A stretch of 64,000 bases of DNA from positions 80,115 to 144,114 of the forward strand of contig JAKOMT010000005.1 in assembly GCA_022241475.1 (NCBI GenBank), read 5' to 3'. How positions within the stretch are numbered: the stretch's first letter is position 1; each line of letters begins with the position of its first letter. This document shows positions 37,038 through 46,056 of this stretch, piece after piece. Source of the stretch: Microvirga sp. (GTDB lineage: Bacteria; Pseudomonadota; Alphaproteobacteria; Rhizobiales; Beijerinckiaceae). Both the position numbers and the translations under genes were made by a program. The notes beneath the pieces are model-generated. The model was given only the letters and a program-made list of their open reading frames with translations. It had not been told where the DNA came from and ran no database searches.

Positions 37038-38855
37038 ATGACACAGGACCAGGCGATTTTCCTCGCCATTCTCGCGGCGACCATCGCGATGTTTCTCTTG
37101 GGGCGCTGGCGCCACGACATGGTGGCCGTCGGCTCACTGCTCTTGTGCGTCTTCGCCGGTCTCGTGCCGGCCGAGCAGGCGTTTGCGGGATTCGGCCACC
37201 CGGCGGTGATCACGGTCGCCTGCGTGCTCGTGCTCAGCCGCGCGCTTCAGGTCTCCGGAGCCGTCGACGCGGTGGCGCGCAGGGTGATCCCCGCCAACGC
37301 CGGCTTCGTCGTGACCCTCGCCGCGTTGACGCTTCTCGCCGCGACCTTGTCGGCCTTCATGAACAACGTCGGGGCGCTGGCGCTCCTGATGCCCGTCGCG
37401 ATCCAGGTGGCGTCGCGCCACGGGATTCCTCCTGGACGCGTGCTCATGCCCGTCGCCTTCGGATCGATCCTGGGCGGCATGACGACGTTGATCGGCACGC
37501 CGCCGAACCTGATCGTCGCGGGCTTTCGCGCCGAGACGAGCGGCGCCGGTTTCGTCATGTTCGACTTCGCCCCCGTGGGGATCGCCGTCGCGATCGCCGG
37601 TCTGGCCTTCATCCTGCTCGTGGGCTGGAGGCTCGTTCCGGAGCGCAAGCAGGCGGGCGGCGAGGCTTTCGAGATCGACGCGTACATGACCGAGGCGCGC
37701 GTTCCGAAGGAGTCGAAGGCGGTCGGAAAAACTCTCAAGGAACTCGAAGTCGCGCTCGACGAGACCGACGGCCTCATCGTCGGCATGGTGCGCAACGACG
37801 TGCGCATGACGGCGCCGGACCCGTGGCGGCGCCTGCAGGAGGGCGACATCCTCGTGATCGAGGCGGAGCCGAACGCGCTGGCCTCGTCGTTGTCGAGCCT
37901 GGGGCTCGTTCTCGAAGAGGACAAGCCGCGAAAGTCGGACGACGAAGGGGAGGAGGAGGCGGCGGCCGAGAATTCGAAGCCCGCGCGGAGCGAAGACGAC
38001 GAAACCGCGCTTCTCGAGCTCGTGGTGCTGCCCAATTCGACGCTGATCGGACGTTCGGTCGCCGACATTCGACTGCGCGACCGGTTCGCCATCAACATGC
38101 TGGCCGTCTCGCGGCAGGGTCGGCGCTCGCGCGCCCGCCTGCGCACTCTGGCGATCAGCGCCGGCGACGTTCTCCTGATGCAGGGTTCGGGGCAACGTCT
38201 CTCGGATTTCGCCGGCCAGTTCGGACTCGTGCCGCTCGCCGAGCGGCCCCTGCGCATTCCCAATCCGCGCGAGGCCACGCTGGCCCTCGGCGTAATGGGC
38301 GCCGCCGTCGCGAGCGCAGCCTTCGGCTTGCTCTCCGCCGCGATCGCCTTCGCGGCGGGCGTGCTCGCGGTGATGGCCTTGCGCCTGGTGCCGCCGCGCG
38401 TCGTCTATACCGCGGTCGACTGGCCGGTCGTCGTGCTTCTCGGCGCGTTGATACCGGTCGCCGGCGCGATGGCGACGACCGGCACGGCGGACCTGATCGC
38501 GCAGACGCTCCTCGAATTCGCCGCCCGCGGCAACGCCGTCGTGGCGCTGACCCTGATCCTCATCGTGACGATGACGCTGTCGGACTTCATGAACAACGCG
38601 GCGACGGCCGCCGTCATGTGTCCGATCGCGGTCGGCGCGGCGCGGTCGCTGGACGTGAGCGCCGACCCCTTCCTCATGGCGGTCGCGGTGGGGGCGTCCT
38701 GCGCGTTCCTGACGCCGATCGGGCACCAGAACAATACGCTGATCCTCGGGCCGGGCGGATTCGGCTTCAGCGATTACTGGCGTCTCGGCCTGCCGCTGGA
38801 GATCGTGGTCCTTGCGGTCGCAGTGCCGATGCTGCTCATCGTGTGGCCGATGTGA
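37038..38855 (+). CDS. SLC13/ArsB-type permease with two RCK_C (TrkA-C) domains
   Basis: A 605-residue membrane protein of the ion transporter superfamily. The N-terminal half (about 1-205) has six helices including the re-entrant motif LSAFMNNVGALALLMPVAIQ and GTPPNLIVAGF. A cytoplasmic insert (about 210-415) holds two TrkA-C ligand-binding domains separated by an acidic linker (KSDDEGEEEAAAENSK). The C-terminal half repeats the first, with SDFMNNAATAAVMCPIAVG and TPIGHQNNTLI. Such proteins move di- or tricarboxylates, sulfate or similar anions; the substrate cannot be told here. It is followed 43 bp later by a Kef-type antiporter on the same strand. Confidence 0.88.
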   Translation: MTQDQAIFLAILAATIAMFLLGRWRHDMVAVGSLLLCVFAGLVPAEQAFAGFGHPAVITVACVLVLSRALQVSGAVDAVARRVIPANAGFVVTLAALTLLAATLSAFMNNVGALALLMPVAIQVASRHGIPPGRVLMPVAFGSILGGMTTLIGTPPNLIVAGFRAETSGAGFVMFDFAPVGIAVAIAGLAFILLVGWRLVPERKQAGGEAFEIDAYMTEARVPKESKAVGKTLKELEVALDETDGLIVGMVRNDVRMTAPDPWRRLQEGDILVIEAEPNALASSLSSLGLVLEEDKPRKSDDEGEEEAAAENSKPARSEDDETALLELVVLPNSTLIGRSVADIRLRDRFAINMLAVSRQGRRSRARLRTLAISAGDVLLMQGSGQRLSDFAGQFGLVPLAERPLRIPNPREATLALGVMGAAVASAAFGLLSAAIAFAAGVLAVMALRLVPPRVVYTAVDWPVVVLLGALIPVAGAMATTGTADLIAQTLLEFAARGNAVVALTLILIVTMTLSDFMNNAATAAVMCPIAVGAARSLDVSADPFLMAVAVGASCAFLTPIGHQNNTLILGPGGFGFSDYWRLGLPLEIVVLAVAVPMLLIVWPM

Positions 38856-38898
38856 CCAAGCGCCGGCGGACCAGGGGGGTGCGTCCGCGGAGACCGAC

Positions 38899-40626
38899 AT
38901 GGAAGAACACGTCGCCATTCCCTACCTGCGCGAGGCGGTCGTCTTTCTGATCGCCGCCGGCGTGATCGTTCCGGCGTTGCATCGTCTGCGCGTCAGTCCG
39001 GTGCTCGGCTATCTCGTCGTCGGAGGGCTGATCGGTCCCTATGGGCTCGGCCTCTGGGTCGAGACCGTCCCGGCGCTCGGCTACGCCGTGATCCAGGATC
39101 TCGAGGGCGTGCGGCATTTCGCCGAGCTCGGCGTCATCTTCCTGCTCTTCATGATCGGGCTGGAGCTGTCCCTCGATCGGCTCTGGGCCATGCGTCGGCT
39201 CGTCTTCGGTCTCGGCAGTCTCCAGGTCGTCGTGACCGCGCTCGTGATCGGCCTCGTGGCCTGGGAGTTCGGCAACTCCATACCGGCCTCCATCGTGCTG
39301 GGCGCGTGCCTGTCGCTCTCCTCGACCGCGATCGTGATGCAGATGCTCATGCAGAGCCGGCGGCTCGCCAGCCCGCTCGGGCGCTCCAGTTTCTCGATCC
39401 TGTTGATGCAGGATCTCGCCGTCGTGCCGATTCTCTTCGCCGTCGGCGTGCTCGGCGCGCAGACGGAGGGCGCGATCGGCCCCGCTTTCGCCTTCGCCGT
39501 CGGCAAGGCGGCGCTCGTCGTCTGCGCGATTTACCTCGTCGGGCGGCTGGTTCTGCGTCCGACGCTGCGCCTCGTGGCGCAGGCGCGAAGCCCCGAAATG
39601 TTCATGGCGGCGATCCTGCTCACCGTGATCGGGGCGGCGGCGATCACGGGCCTCGCCGGGCTATCGACGGCGCTCGGCGCCTTCCTCGCGGGACTGCTCC
39701 TCGCCGAGACCGAATATCGCCACGAGGTCGAGGTCGACATCGAGCCGTTCAAGGGGCTGATGCTCGGCCTGTTCTTCGTGTCCGTCGGCATGGGAATCGA
39801 CTGGCGCGTCGTCGCCGACCAGCCGTTCTGGATCGCCGCCGCCCTCGTCGGATTGTTCGTCATCAAGGCCAGTGTGACGACGCTTCTGTGCATCGCTTTC
39901 CGCATTCCGCGCCTGACGGCGCTCGAAACCGGGCTGCTGCTCGGGCAGGGCGGCGAATTCGCCTTCATCGTCGTCGGTCTGGCGATGAGTCTGTCCCTGC
40001 TGCAGCCGGATGTCGGCCAGTTCATGCTCATCGTCGCCGGCCTTTCGATGCTCGTCACCCCGCTCGTCGCCGGCGCGGCGCGACGGCTCGTGGCTCGGCT
40101 CGAAAGTCGCGACGTCACCCGGGCTCACGAGGGTGAGACGGACGAGATCGAAGGGCTCGCCGATCACGTCGTCATCGCCGGGTTCGGCCGCGTCGGCCGC
40201 GTGCTGGCCGGCGTGCTCGACGCCGAGCGAACGCCGTATGTGGCGCTCGATCTCGACCCAGTCGCGGTCGCCGAAGCGCGCAAGGAGGGCTTGCCCGTTT
40301 ATTTTGGCGACGCGGCCCGGCTGGAAATGCTGAACCGGGCCGGGCTCGGACGCGCGCAGGCGGTCGCCGTGACGATGGACCAGCCCGAGGCGGCGCGCAG
40401 AGTCGTTGAGGAAATCCGCCGCGAACGGCCCGACATCCCCATCTTCGCGCGGGCGCGAGATGCGCGGCACGCGACTGCGCTGCGCGATTCGGGCGCGACG
40501 AGCGTCATACCCGAATCGCTGGAGGCCAGCCTGCAACTCGCCGGACGTCTGCTCGCGCAGCTCGGCTATCCCGAGGACGCCGTCGTCCGGCGCATCCAGC
40601 AGCAGCGCGCGATCGAGGAGCCTTGA
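38899..40626 (+). CDS. CPA2-family monovalent cation:proton antiporter, Kef-type
   Basis: A 575-residue protein with a sodium/proton-exchanger-like membrane domain (about residues 1-385) and a cytoplasmic TrkA-N (RCK) domain. Helices include YLVVGGLIGPYGLGL, the family VIFLLFMIGLELSLDRLW, ACLSLSSTAIVMQML, ILLMQDLAVVPILFAVG and LLGQGGEFAFIVVGLAM. The NAD-binding RCK domain begins at DHVVIAGFGRVGRVLAGVL with the GxGxxG fold. KefB/KefC are glutathione-gated potassium efflux systems; without KefF/KefG the gating ligand is open. ATG 38899 starts 43 bp after the permease stop, so the two transporters may be co-expressed. Confidence 0.9.
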   Translation: MEEHVAIPYLREAVVFLIAAGVIVPALHRLRVSPVLGYLVVGGLIGPYGLGLWVETVPALGYAVIQDLEGVRHFAELGVIFLLFMIGLELSLDRLWAMRRLVFGLGSLQVVVTALVIGLVAWEFGNSIPASIVLGACLSLSSTAIVMQMLMQSRRLASPLGRSSFSILLMQDLAVVPILFAVGVLGAQTEGAIGPAFAFAVGKAALVVCAIYLVGRLVLRPTLRLVAQARSPEMFMAAILLTVIGAAAITGLAGLSTALGAFLAGLLLAETEYRHEVEVDIEPFKGLMLGLFFVSVGMGIDWRVVADQPFWIAAALVGLFVIKASVTTLLCIAFRIPRLTALETGLLLGQGGEFAFIVVGLAMSLSLLQPDVGQFMLIVAGLSMLVTPLVAGAARRLVARLESRDVTRAHEGETDEIEGLADHVVIAGFGRVGRVLAGVLDAERTPYVALDLDPVAVAEARKEGLPVYFGDAARLEMLNRAGLGRAQAVAVTMDQPEAARRVVEEIRRERPDIPIFARARDARHATALRDSGATSVIPESLEASLQLAGRLLAQLGYPEDAVVRRIQQQRAIEEP

Positions 40627-40637
40627 CCGCGCCCCGC

Positions 40638-41495
40638 TCAGGCCTTGGGGCTGTTCGAGTCGTCGCGCTCGCGGAACGCGATCTCCGGATCGGCCTCGGA
40701 GCGCGCCATGCCGCTCGCGTCGCGCACGCCGAGCTTGACGAGGAGCTTGCGGCGAAGGCTCCGCAGGGGCTTCGTGATGCGCCTGTGGATCGAAATGATC
40801 CCCGGAGGTTCGCGAAACGCCGCGATCTGCTCGGGGCTGAGCGTCTCCGGGAAGCAGCGCAGATGGTGCTTGCGGATGTGATAGAGGTCGGTCTCCTGGA
40901 GCCGCGTCAGGACGGCGCGATTTATTCGGCCCGCGCCGGGCGCGACGCCGAAGCTCACCTGGAAATCGATCAGGTAGGGACGCCCGCCCGGCCCAACGAT
41001 GACGTTCTCGCGCTTGTGGAGGTCGACATAGGCCATGTCGCGGGCGTGGACCTCGCGCAGCAGGGCGTAGAGATCGTCAAAGAACGCCGGCGTCACCTGT
41101 TCCGGACCGTGGAAGGCCTCGCCCGGAATGAAGACGCGCGCGGCGGCGTTGTCGAGGAGGACGCCGCCCGCCCGCACCTCGCCATAGGGCGTCGGCACGA
41201 GCGCGACGTCGCGCAGGCGCTCCAGAAAGCCGATCTCGCGCCGCGCCAGCGCCCTGCCGAGCCAGCGCATGGGGATGAAGAATACGGGCTGCGCGCGGTT
41301 GAACTTGCAGATCAGCCGATCCTCGCCGGCGACGTACGTCGCCGTCGCGGCCCAGGAATCGTGCTTGAAGGTTTCGTCGAGACGCCACTCCCGGCCCGCC
41401 ACCTCGATCGTCTGCGGCGGCTCGGCGCTCCCGAGCGCGCGCAGCAGCGGCGGCCGCTTCTTCACCGGCCGTCCTGATTCACGGCTCTCGCTCAT
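40638..41495 (-). CDS. lipopolysaccharide kinase-like protein (Kdo/WaaP fold)
   Basis: A 285-residue protein with a small protein-kinase-like fold. The catalytic-loop-like motif VDLHKRENVIVGPGGRPYLI is followed by DFQ (in place of DFG), and the N-lobe shows a Lys in AGEDRLICKFNRAQP. This matches predicted lipopolysaccharide (Kdo/heptose) kinases, which phosphorylate LPS core sugars on the cytoplasmic side; a RIO-type kinase is the alternative. The Arg/Lys-rich C-terminal part (SIHRRITKPLRSLRRKLLV) suggests membrane or acidic-lipid contact. Convergent with the antiporter, 11 bp apart. No substrate evidence. Confidence 0.7.
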   Translation of the reverse strand: MSESRESGRPVKKRPPLLRALGSAEPPQTIEVAGREWRLDETFKHDSWAATATYVAGEDRLICKFNRAQPVFFIPMRWLGRALARREIGFLERLRDVALVPTPYGEVRAGGVLLDNAAARVFIPGEAFHGPEQVTPAFFDDLYALLREVHARDMAYVDLHKRENVIVGPGGRPYLIDFQVSFGVAPGAGRINRAVLTRLQETDLYHIRKHHLRCFPETLSPEQIAAFREPPGIISIHRRITKPLRSLRRKLLVKLGVRDASGMARSEADPEIAFRERDDSNSPKA

Positions 41496-41708
41496 TCGCC
41501 CGTTCCCCCGCCAACCCCGTCGCGGGGGACCTTAGTCGCTGGCGGCGGGGCGGTAAACGGCGTGACGCGCGCTCTGTAATCGCGCCGTCAAACAGCCGGG
41601 GCAGGGTGGTCGGGCGAAGCGAGGCCGAGTCGCCGGGTTTCGCGCGTCGCTGCGGCGCGCTATAGGTCCGGCCGACGCGGCGAGCGACGACGCCGGCGAG
41701 AGGGTTCC

Positions 41709-43013
41709 ATGCGCATCGCGATGATCGGTACCGGATATGTCGGCCTCGTCTCGGGGGCCTGTTTCGCCGATTTCGGACACGACGTCGTCTGCGTCGACAA
41801 GGACGAAGCCAAGATCGCGGGCCTGCGCGAGGGCCGTATCCCGATCTTCGAGCCGGGGCTCGAGGAGCTCGTGGCCCGCAACGCGTCGCAGGGGCGGCTG
41901 CGCTTCGAGACCGATCTCACCGACGCGGTCGCCGGGGCGAGCGCCGTCTTCATCGGCGTCGGCACCCCCTCGCGCCGCGGCGACGGTCATGCGGACCTCT
42001 CCTACGTCTACGCCGCCACGCGCGAGACCGCCCGCGCGCTCGACGGCTTCACCGTGGTGGTGACGAAATCGACGGTGCCCGTCGGCACGGGCGACGAGGT
42101 CGAGCGCATCATCCGCGAGGAGCGCCCGGACGCCGATGTCTGCGTCGTCTCGAACCCGGAATTCCTGCGCGAAGGCGCGGCGATCGGCGATTTCAAGCGT
42201 CCCGACCGCATCGTCATCGGGATCGAGGACGAGCGGGCCCGCGATGTGATGACGGAAGCCTACCGGCCGCTGTACCTGAACCAGTCGCCGCTGCTATTCA
42301 CCTCGCGGCGCACGGCCGAGCTGATCAAGTACGCCGGCAACGCCTTCCTCGCCACCAAGATCACCTTCATCAACGAGATCGCGGACCTGTGCGAAAAGGT
42401 CGGGGCGGACGTTCAGCAGGTCGCGCGCGGCATCGGGCTCGACAACCGCATCGGCTCGAAATTTCTCCACGCCGGCCCGGGCTACGGGGGCTCGTGTTTC
42501 CCCAAGGACACGCTGGCGCTGATCAAGACCGCGCAGGACGAGGGCGCGCCGGTGCGCATCGTCGAGACCGTCGCCTCGGTCAACGAGCAGCGCAAGCGCG
42601 CCATGGGCCGCAAGGTGATCGCGGCCTGCGGCGGCGACGTGCGCGGCCGAACGATCGCCGTGCTCGGCCTCACCTTCAAGCCGAACACCGACGACATGCG
42701 CGACGCGCCCTCCATCGCGATCGTCACGGCCCTGCAGGACGCGGGCGCGAAAGTTCGCGCCTACGATCCCGAGGGCATGGAGCAGGCGCGGGGCCTCTTC
42801 GACGGACTCGAGTTCGCCGCCGACCCCTATTCCTGCGCCGCCGGGGCGCACGCGCTGGTGATCGTCACCGAATGGGACGCCTTCCGCGCTCTCGACCTGC
42901 CGCGCCTCAAGTCCGCCATGGCGAACGCGGTTCTCGTCGACCTGCGCAACGTCTATCGCCCCGAGGACGCCCGCCGGGCGGGCTTCGCTTATACGAGTGT
43001 TGGCCGCCCGTGA
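41709..43013 (+). CDS. ugd: UDP-glucose 6-dehydrogenase
   Basis: Oxidises UDP-glucose to UDP-glucuronate with two NAD, supplying precursors for polysaccharides and lipid A decoration. The 434-residue protein has the NAD-binding GTGYVGLVSGACFADFGHDV (residues 6-25), FIGVGTPSRRGDGHADLSYV, KSTVPVGTGD, EFLREGAAIGDFKRPDRIV, the catalytic Cys in GPGYGGSCFPKDTL, and LGLTFKPNTDDMRDAPSI in the C-terminal domain. Length and motif spacing are standard. It lies between the divergent LPS-kinase-like gene and the convergent CaiB gene, and with the former hints at surface-polysaccharide work. Confidence 0.97.
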   Translation: MRIAMIGTGYVGLVSGACFADFGHDVVCVDKDEAKIAGLREGRIPIFEPGLEELVARNASQGRLRFETDLTDAVAGASAVFIGVGTPSRRGDGHADLSYVYAATRETARALDGFTVVVTKSTVPVGTGDEVERIIREERPDADVCVVSNPEFLREGAAIGDFKRPDRIVIGIEDERARDVMTEAYRPLYLNQSPLLFTSRRTAELIKYAGNAFLATKITFINEIADLCEKVGADVQQVARGIGLDNRIGSKFLHAGPGYGGSCFPKDTLALIKTAQDEGAPVRIVETVASVNEQRKRAMGRKVIAACGGDVRGRTIAVLGLTFKPNTDDMRDAPSIAIVTALQDAGAKVRAYDPEGMEQARGLFDGLEFAADPYSCAAGAHALVIVTEWDAFRALDLPRLKSAMANAVLVDLRNVYRPEDARRAGFAYTSVGRP

Positions 43014-43082
43014 CGGGAGAGGCGCGGGCGCGTCGACCGTTCGAAAGCAGCGCCCTGTGAGCTTCGCGCTTTCGCGCGAAAC

Positions 43083-43177
43083 ACCCCGCCCTGGCCCTCC
43101 CCTGAGGGGAGGGAATTTCCGCGTGGTTCAGGCGCAAACCGAACTCCCTCCCGGTAGGGGAGGGCGGGGGTGGGGCG
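43083..43177. repeat. long GC palindromic element (REP-like)
   Basis: Two short palindromes, CCCTCCCC-TGA-GGGGAGGG (43096-43114) and CTCCCTCCC-GGTA-GGGGAGGG (about 43144-43165), lie inside an outer imperfect inverted repeat (CACCCCGCCCT... against ...AGGGCGGGGGTGGGG). The whole fills the space between ugd and the CaiB gene. Such CCCTCCC/GGGAGGG elements recur in many alphaproteobacterial genomes as dispersed repeats; here it could also serve as a bidirectional terminator for the convergent genes. Confidence 0.6.
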
Positions 43178-43209
43178 GATAGCGCCATCGTTTCCAGACA
43201 AGACGCGCT

Positions 43210-44409
43210 TCATGCCGCCGGCGGCGTCCCCAGGATCGCGGCGTCGTCCGCGCCGAGCGCCGGCGCGGGGCGGACGCCGTCGCGGGCGTGGCCGGCGAAG
43301 CGCAGGGGGGTGTCCGGGGTGAGCACTGGCGGCACGCCGGGATGGGCGATGCGTCGAAACAGCGGGTTTCGCTCGCTCGCTCTCCAGTCCTCGGCGAGCA
43401 TCTGCGCGACGTCGCGGAAGGGGCTCCAGCAGACGCCCGCGCCGGCGAGCGCCGTCTCGATCTCCACGAGCGTGCGGGCTTCGGTCCATTGCGAGAACAG
43501 CGCCGCGATCGGCGCGCGAACCCGATAGCGCTCCTCCTCGCGCGAGAGATCGGCCTCGAAGACGCGCGCCAGACCGTCCATGCGTTCGCGAAGGTCCATC
43601 GCGTCCAGAAGCGCGCGCCATTGCTTGTCGGTCACCGCGACGAGGATGATTCGTTCGCCGTCCCGCGTCGCGAAATCCGTGCCGAAGGTGCCGTAGATCC
43701 AGTTGCCGTCGCGCGGGCGGGCGGCGCCGGTCAATTCCGCCTCGGCCATGATGCCGACATCCGCCACCGCCGCCATCGCCACGTCCGACAGGCTGAGCGA
43801 GACATGCGCCCCGCGCCCGGTGAGGCGACGCTGGCGCTCGGCCGCGAGGAGCCCCATGGCGAGCGTGCGGCCGCAGATCACGTCCCAGAACGGCATGGCG
43901 TTGTTGACCGGGCCGGAGAGTCCTGCCGGTCCCGTCAGCATGGCGACGCCGCAGGCGGCGTTGACCGTGTAGTCGATCGCCGTGGCGCCGTCGGGGCTGC
44001 CGTCCAGCGAGATGACGATCACGTCCTCGCGCCGCGCTTTCAGAGCCTCGTAGGTGAGGGGAGCCTTCTGCGGAAGGTTCGTCACGAAGATCCCGGAGCC
44101 CTCGCCCGGCGTGCAGATGAGTTCGGCGGCGCGTTCACGATCCTCGTCGCGGCGCAGGTCGAGCCGCACCGAGCGTTTGCCCCGGTTGAGGAAGGTCCAG
44201 TAGAGGCTCGCGCCGTCCTGCGAATGCGGCCAGCGCCGATAGTCGAGGCCGCCCGTGGGCGCGTCGAGGCGGATCACCTCGGCGCCGAGCTGGGCGAGGC
44301 TCATCGTCGAGAGCGGCGCGGCGATGAAGGCCGTCGATTCGATGATCCGCAAACCGCTCAATGGTCCCTCGACCGGCCGCCATCCGCCATCCGCCTCGCC
44401 GTTTCCCAT
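43210..44409 (-). CDS. CaiB/BaiF family CoA-transferase
   Basis: A 399-residue class III CoA-transferase, an enzyme family that swaps CoA between organic acids. It has GPLSGLRIIESTAFIAAPLS near the start, the DLRRDEDRERAAELI and VTNLPQKAPLTYEAL segments, and PFWDVICGRTLAMGLLAAER, where the Asp is the likely catalytic residue that forms an acyl anhydride in the family. Start ATG 44409 is preferred (AGGGA six bases before it) over a GTG twelve codons upstream. It lies just outside the AT-richer TIR insert. The substrate acid is unknown. Confidence 0.85.
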   Translation of the reverse strand: MGNGEADGGWRPVEGPLSGLRIIESTAFIAAPLSTMSLAQLGAEVIRLDAPTGGLDYRRWPHSQDGASLYWTFLNRGKRSVRLDLRRDEDRERAAELICTPGEGSGIFVTNLPQKAPLTYEALKARREDVIVISLDGSPDGATAIDYTVNAACGVAMLTGPAGLSGPVNNAMPFWDVICGRTLAMGLLAAERQRRLTGRGAHVSLSLSDVAMAAVADVGIMAEAELTGAARPRDGNWIYGTFGTDFATRDGERIILVAVTDKQWRALLDAMDLRERMDGLARVFEADLSREEERYRVRAPIAALFSQWTEARTLVEIETALAGAGVCWSPFRDVAQMLAEDWRASERNPLFRRIAHPGVPPVLTPDTPLRFAGHARDGVRPAPALGADDAAILGTPPAA

Positions 44410-44758
44410 GCCGCGTCCCTTCTTCAGCCTGTGCATTCGCCCCACATGTCTAGGGCGCCCACCGCTCTGGCGCAGCCGGAAATCGGCCGATATCGTCGAA
44501 TGCAGAAACCACTTGAGTTTTGTTCCTTACTGCCACGCGAGGAGCCGCTAACGGTCATAAGTCTGCGCTAAACATTTTCCGCGTCTCACCTGTAATCTGA
44601 TACGAGTCACGTGCTGTTCGTCGGCTCTTATCGTGCAAAGGATCGCGATCTGGTGCTGACTGGAGGCGATTCAGGTGGCCCGACCCAGAGATTAAATGTT
44701 CTTTACGAGATTTTGTCTCGTCACAATGGACGTTACATTCCTTAGGAGTGTTTTAGGT
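44410..44758. other. AT-richer intergenic region with a short possible gene remnant
   Basis: No full gene is evident in these 349 bases. From about 44560 the sequence becomes clearly less GC-rich than the surrounding genome, marking the left edge of the TIR insert. A short open frame (44611-44745, listed separately) is the only coding-like stretch. Confidence 0.5.
44611..44745 (+). pseudogene. 44-residue open frame, possible gene remnant
   Basis: A GTG-started frame giving a 44-residue peptide (MLFVGSYRAKDRDLVLTGGD through ILSRHNGRYIP), closed upstream by a stop at 44593. Its amino-acid make-up looks protein-like, but there is no good ribosome site and no homologue I can name. It could be the C-terminal relic of a gene brought in with the TIR insert or a chance frame. 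Confidence 0.25.
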
Positions 44759-45745
44759 TTAGTTCTCGTCGCTTTCATCCTTGTCGAATGGCATTGAATT
44801 TTTTCTTTCGATTAGATGGTGTAACGTCATGTCAATGAGCATTGGAAGCTCCTCAATCATCATTATGGCCTCTTTTGAGCCGCCCATCATTTCGCGCATC
44901 ATGCCGCCTCGCGATAAATTCTTTACAGATCTTTGAAGTCTCTGCAGGATAACTTCTGCTACGTCAGGGCCGCCATCGCGAATTTCACGGTAGGATTCTG
45001 CGAATATTTCCGCCAGCCAAGGGAAATCTTCTCTCAAATAGCCCGCCATCATCAACAGAGCGGTTGGCGCGTCACCTGTTTCGCGGGAAACGAAAAACAG
45101 CTCATCGAACATCCTTGGATGTAGTCGCATTCGGCGTCGTCTTGCGAAGCGTTCACGATCCATCATTTCAGGATCAAAGTCCCGCATACGTGCGTTTAGC
45201 CCACGCACGCCAGAAACAAGCTCTTCAAGAATTTCAGTTTGGGGCCGCAGATGTTTTTCTTCTGGCAAAGAATCCGTGATTACGTTAAGTTCTGATTGAA
45301 GTGTTGGCCAAAGAGCTGGAACAGACCGAGAGACGATGCCATCGTTTACCGCGCCATCAGAGACTCTGTTAATCGCTCGAACAACTTCCATCATCCCTTC
45401 CATCTCAACTTTTTGTGCTTGGAATTGGGAGAGTGGACCGCTTAAGTCTCTTAACTCAAGTCCGAAAAGCAAAGGTATTACCTTTGCGTCAAGCATGGAC
45501 TTTGAAAGCGCGCCCGCTTCGAAGAGAATCCATTCTGATCGCAAGTTCTCTGGGGTGATACAGATTATTCCAAAATTCGAAGTTTCCAGCTCACCCGCAA
45601 TGGACTGCGCCCACCGATCACCGGCACCAATGTCTTTATCTGAAACCCATGGCTTGACGTAACTCAGTGTCATTGGAAGCCAATCTCGCAACGCGATTGC
45701 AACCGCCTTGCTTCTCGCTCCACTCCAACTGATGAAGACTTTCAA
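44759..45745 (-). CDS. TIR-domain protein, putative NADase
   Basis: A 328-residue protein with an N-terminal TIR domain: KVFISWSGARSKAVAIALRD (residues 2-21), VKPWVSDKDIGAGDRWAQSI, and ICITPENLRSEWILFEAGAL. The W-x3-E pattern places the likely catalytic Glu at residue 76, as in NAD-cleaving TIR enzymes. The remaining 200 residues are helical and charged, with a Met-rich stretch (GGMMREMMGGSKEAIMMIEE) and no domain I know. Translation starts at TTG 45745, with GGAGG six bases upstream; this removes 20 codons from the longer ATG frame. Base composition is far less GC-rich than its neighbours, a sign of transfer. A defence role is plausible but not shown. Confidence 0.8.
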   Translation of the reverse strand: MKVFISWSGARSKAVAIALRDWLPMTLSYVKPWVSDKDIGAGDRWAQSIAGELETSNFGIICITPENLRSEWILFEAGALSKSMLDAKVIPLLFGLELRDLSGPLSQFQAQKVEMEGMMEVVRAINRVSDGAVNDGIVSRSVPALWPTLQSELNVITDSLPEEKHLRPQTEILEELVSGVRGLNARMRDFDPEMMDRERFARRRRMRLHPRMFDELFFVSRETGDAPTALLMMAGYLREDFPWLAEIFAESYREIRDGGPDVAEVILQRLQRSVKNLSRGGMMREMMGGSKEAIMMIEELPMLIDMTLHHLIERKNSMPFDKDESDEN

Positions 45746-46056
45746 ACAATACCTCCAAGTCGGTATCCCTCGGCGACTGCCGTTCTGAACAAGCGACGCT
45801 AACATGTGCTATCGGACGTTGGAAGCCGCTATGGTCGAAGCGATTATCGGCCTGTTTTGTCGAGGCTGTCATCGACAAATTCAACCCGGGTTGAGTGAAA
45901 TCAGAGAGGCGCCTCGCCCGCCCAATGTCCGCTCCATAGCATTGCTGACTGTTCGTCAGGACAAAAATCTCTGGTCAAAATATGTGGGACAAATACGGTC
46001 AGTATCGTCTATCCCGAACCGCGAATGAGGGCGGGCTCGCCGCTCCTGGAGAAGCC
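45746..46056. other. intergenic region between the TIR gene and mcd
   Basis: These 311 bases hold no convincing gene. The left part is AT-richer and contains a perfect 8-bp inverted repeat TTTGTCGA/TCGACAAA (45856-45863 with 45872-45879). GC content returns to the genomic level near 46020. Both flanking genes point outward, so promoters for the TIR gene and mcd should be here. Confidence 0.5.

Noticed and set aside
44611..44745. Trypsin-like GDSGGP motif in the short frame beside the TIR gene
   Set aside because: The residues after the motif do not follow trypsin-like proteases, and no His or Asp of a triad is present; probably coincidence.
45804..46028. A 74-codon frame upstream of mcd
   Set aside because: No ribosome site, no recognisable motif and it runs across the low-GC insert edge; Mcd starts clearly at 46057.
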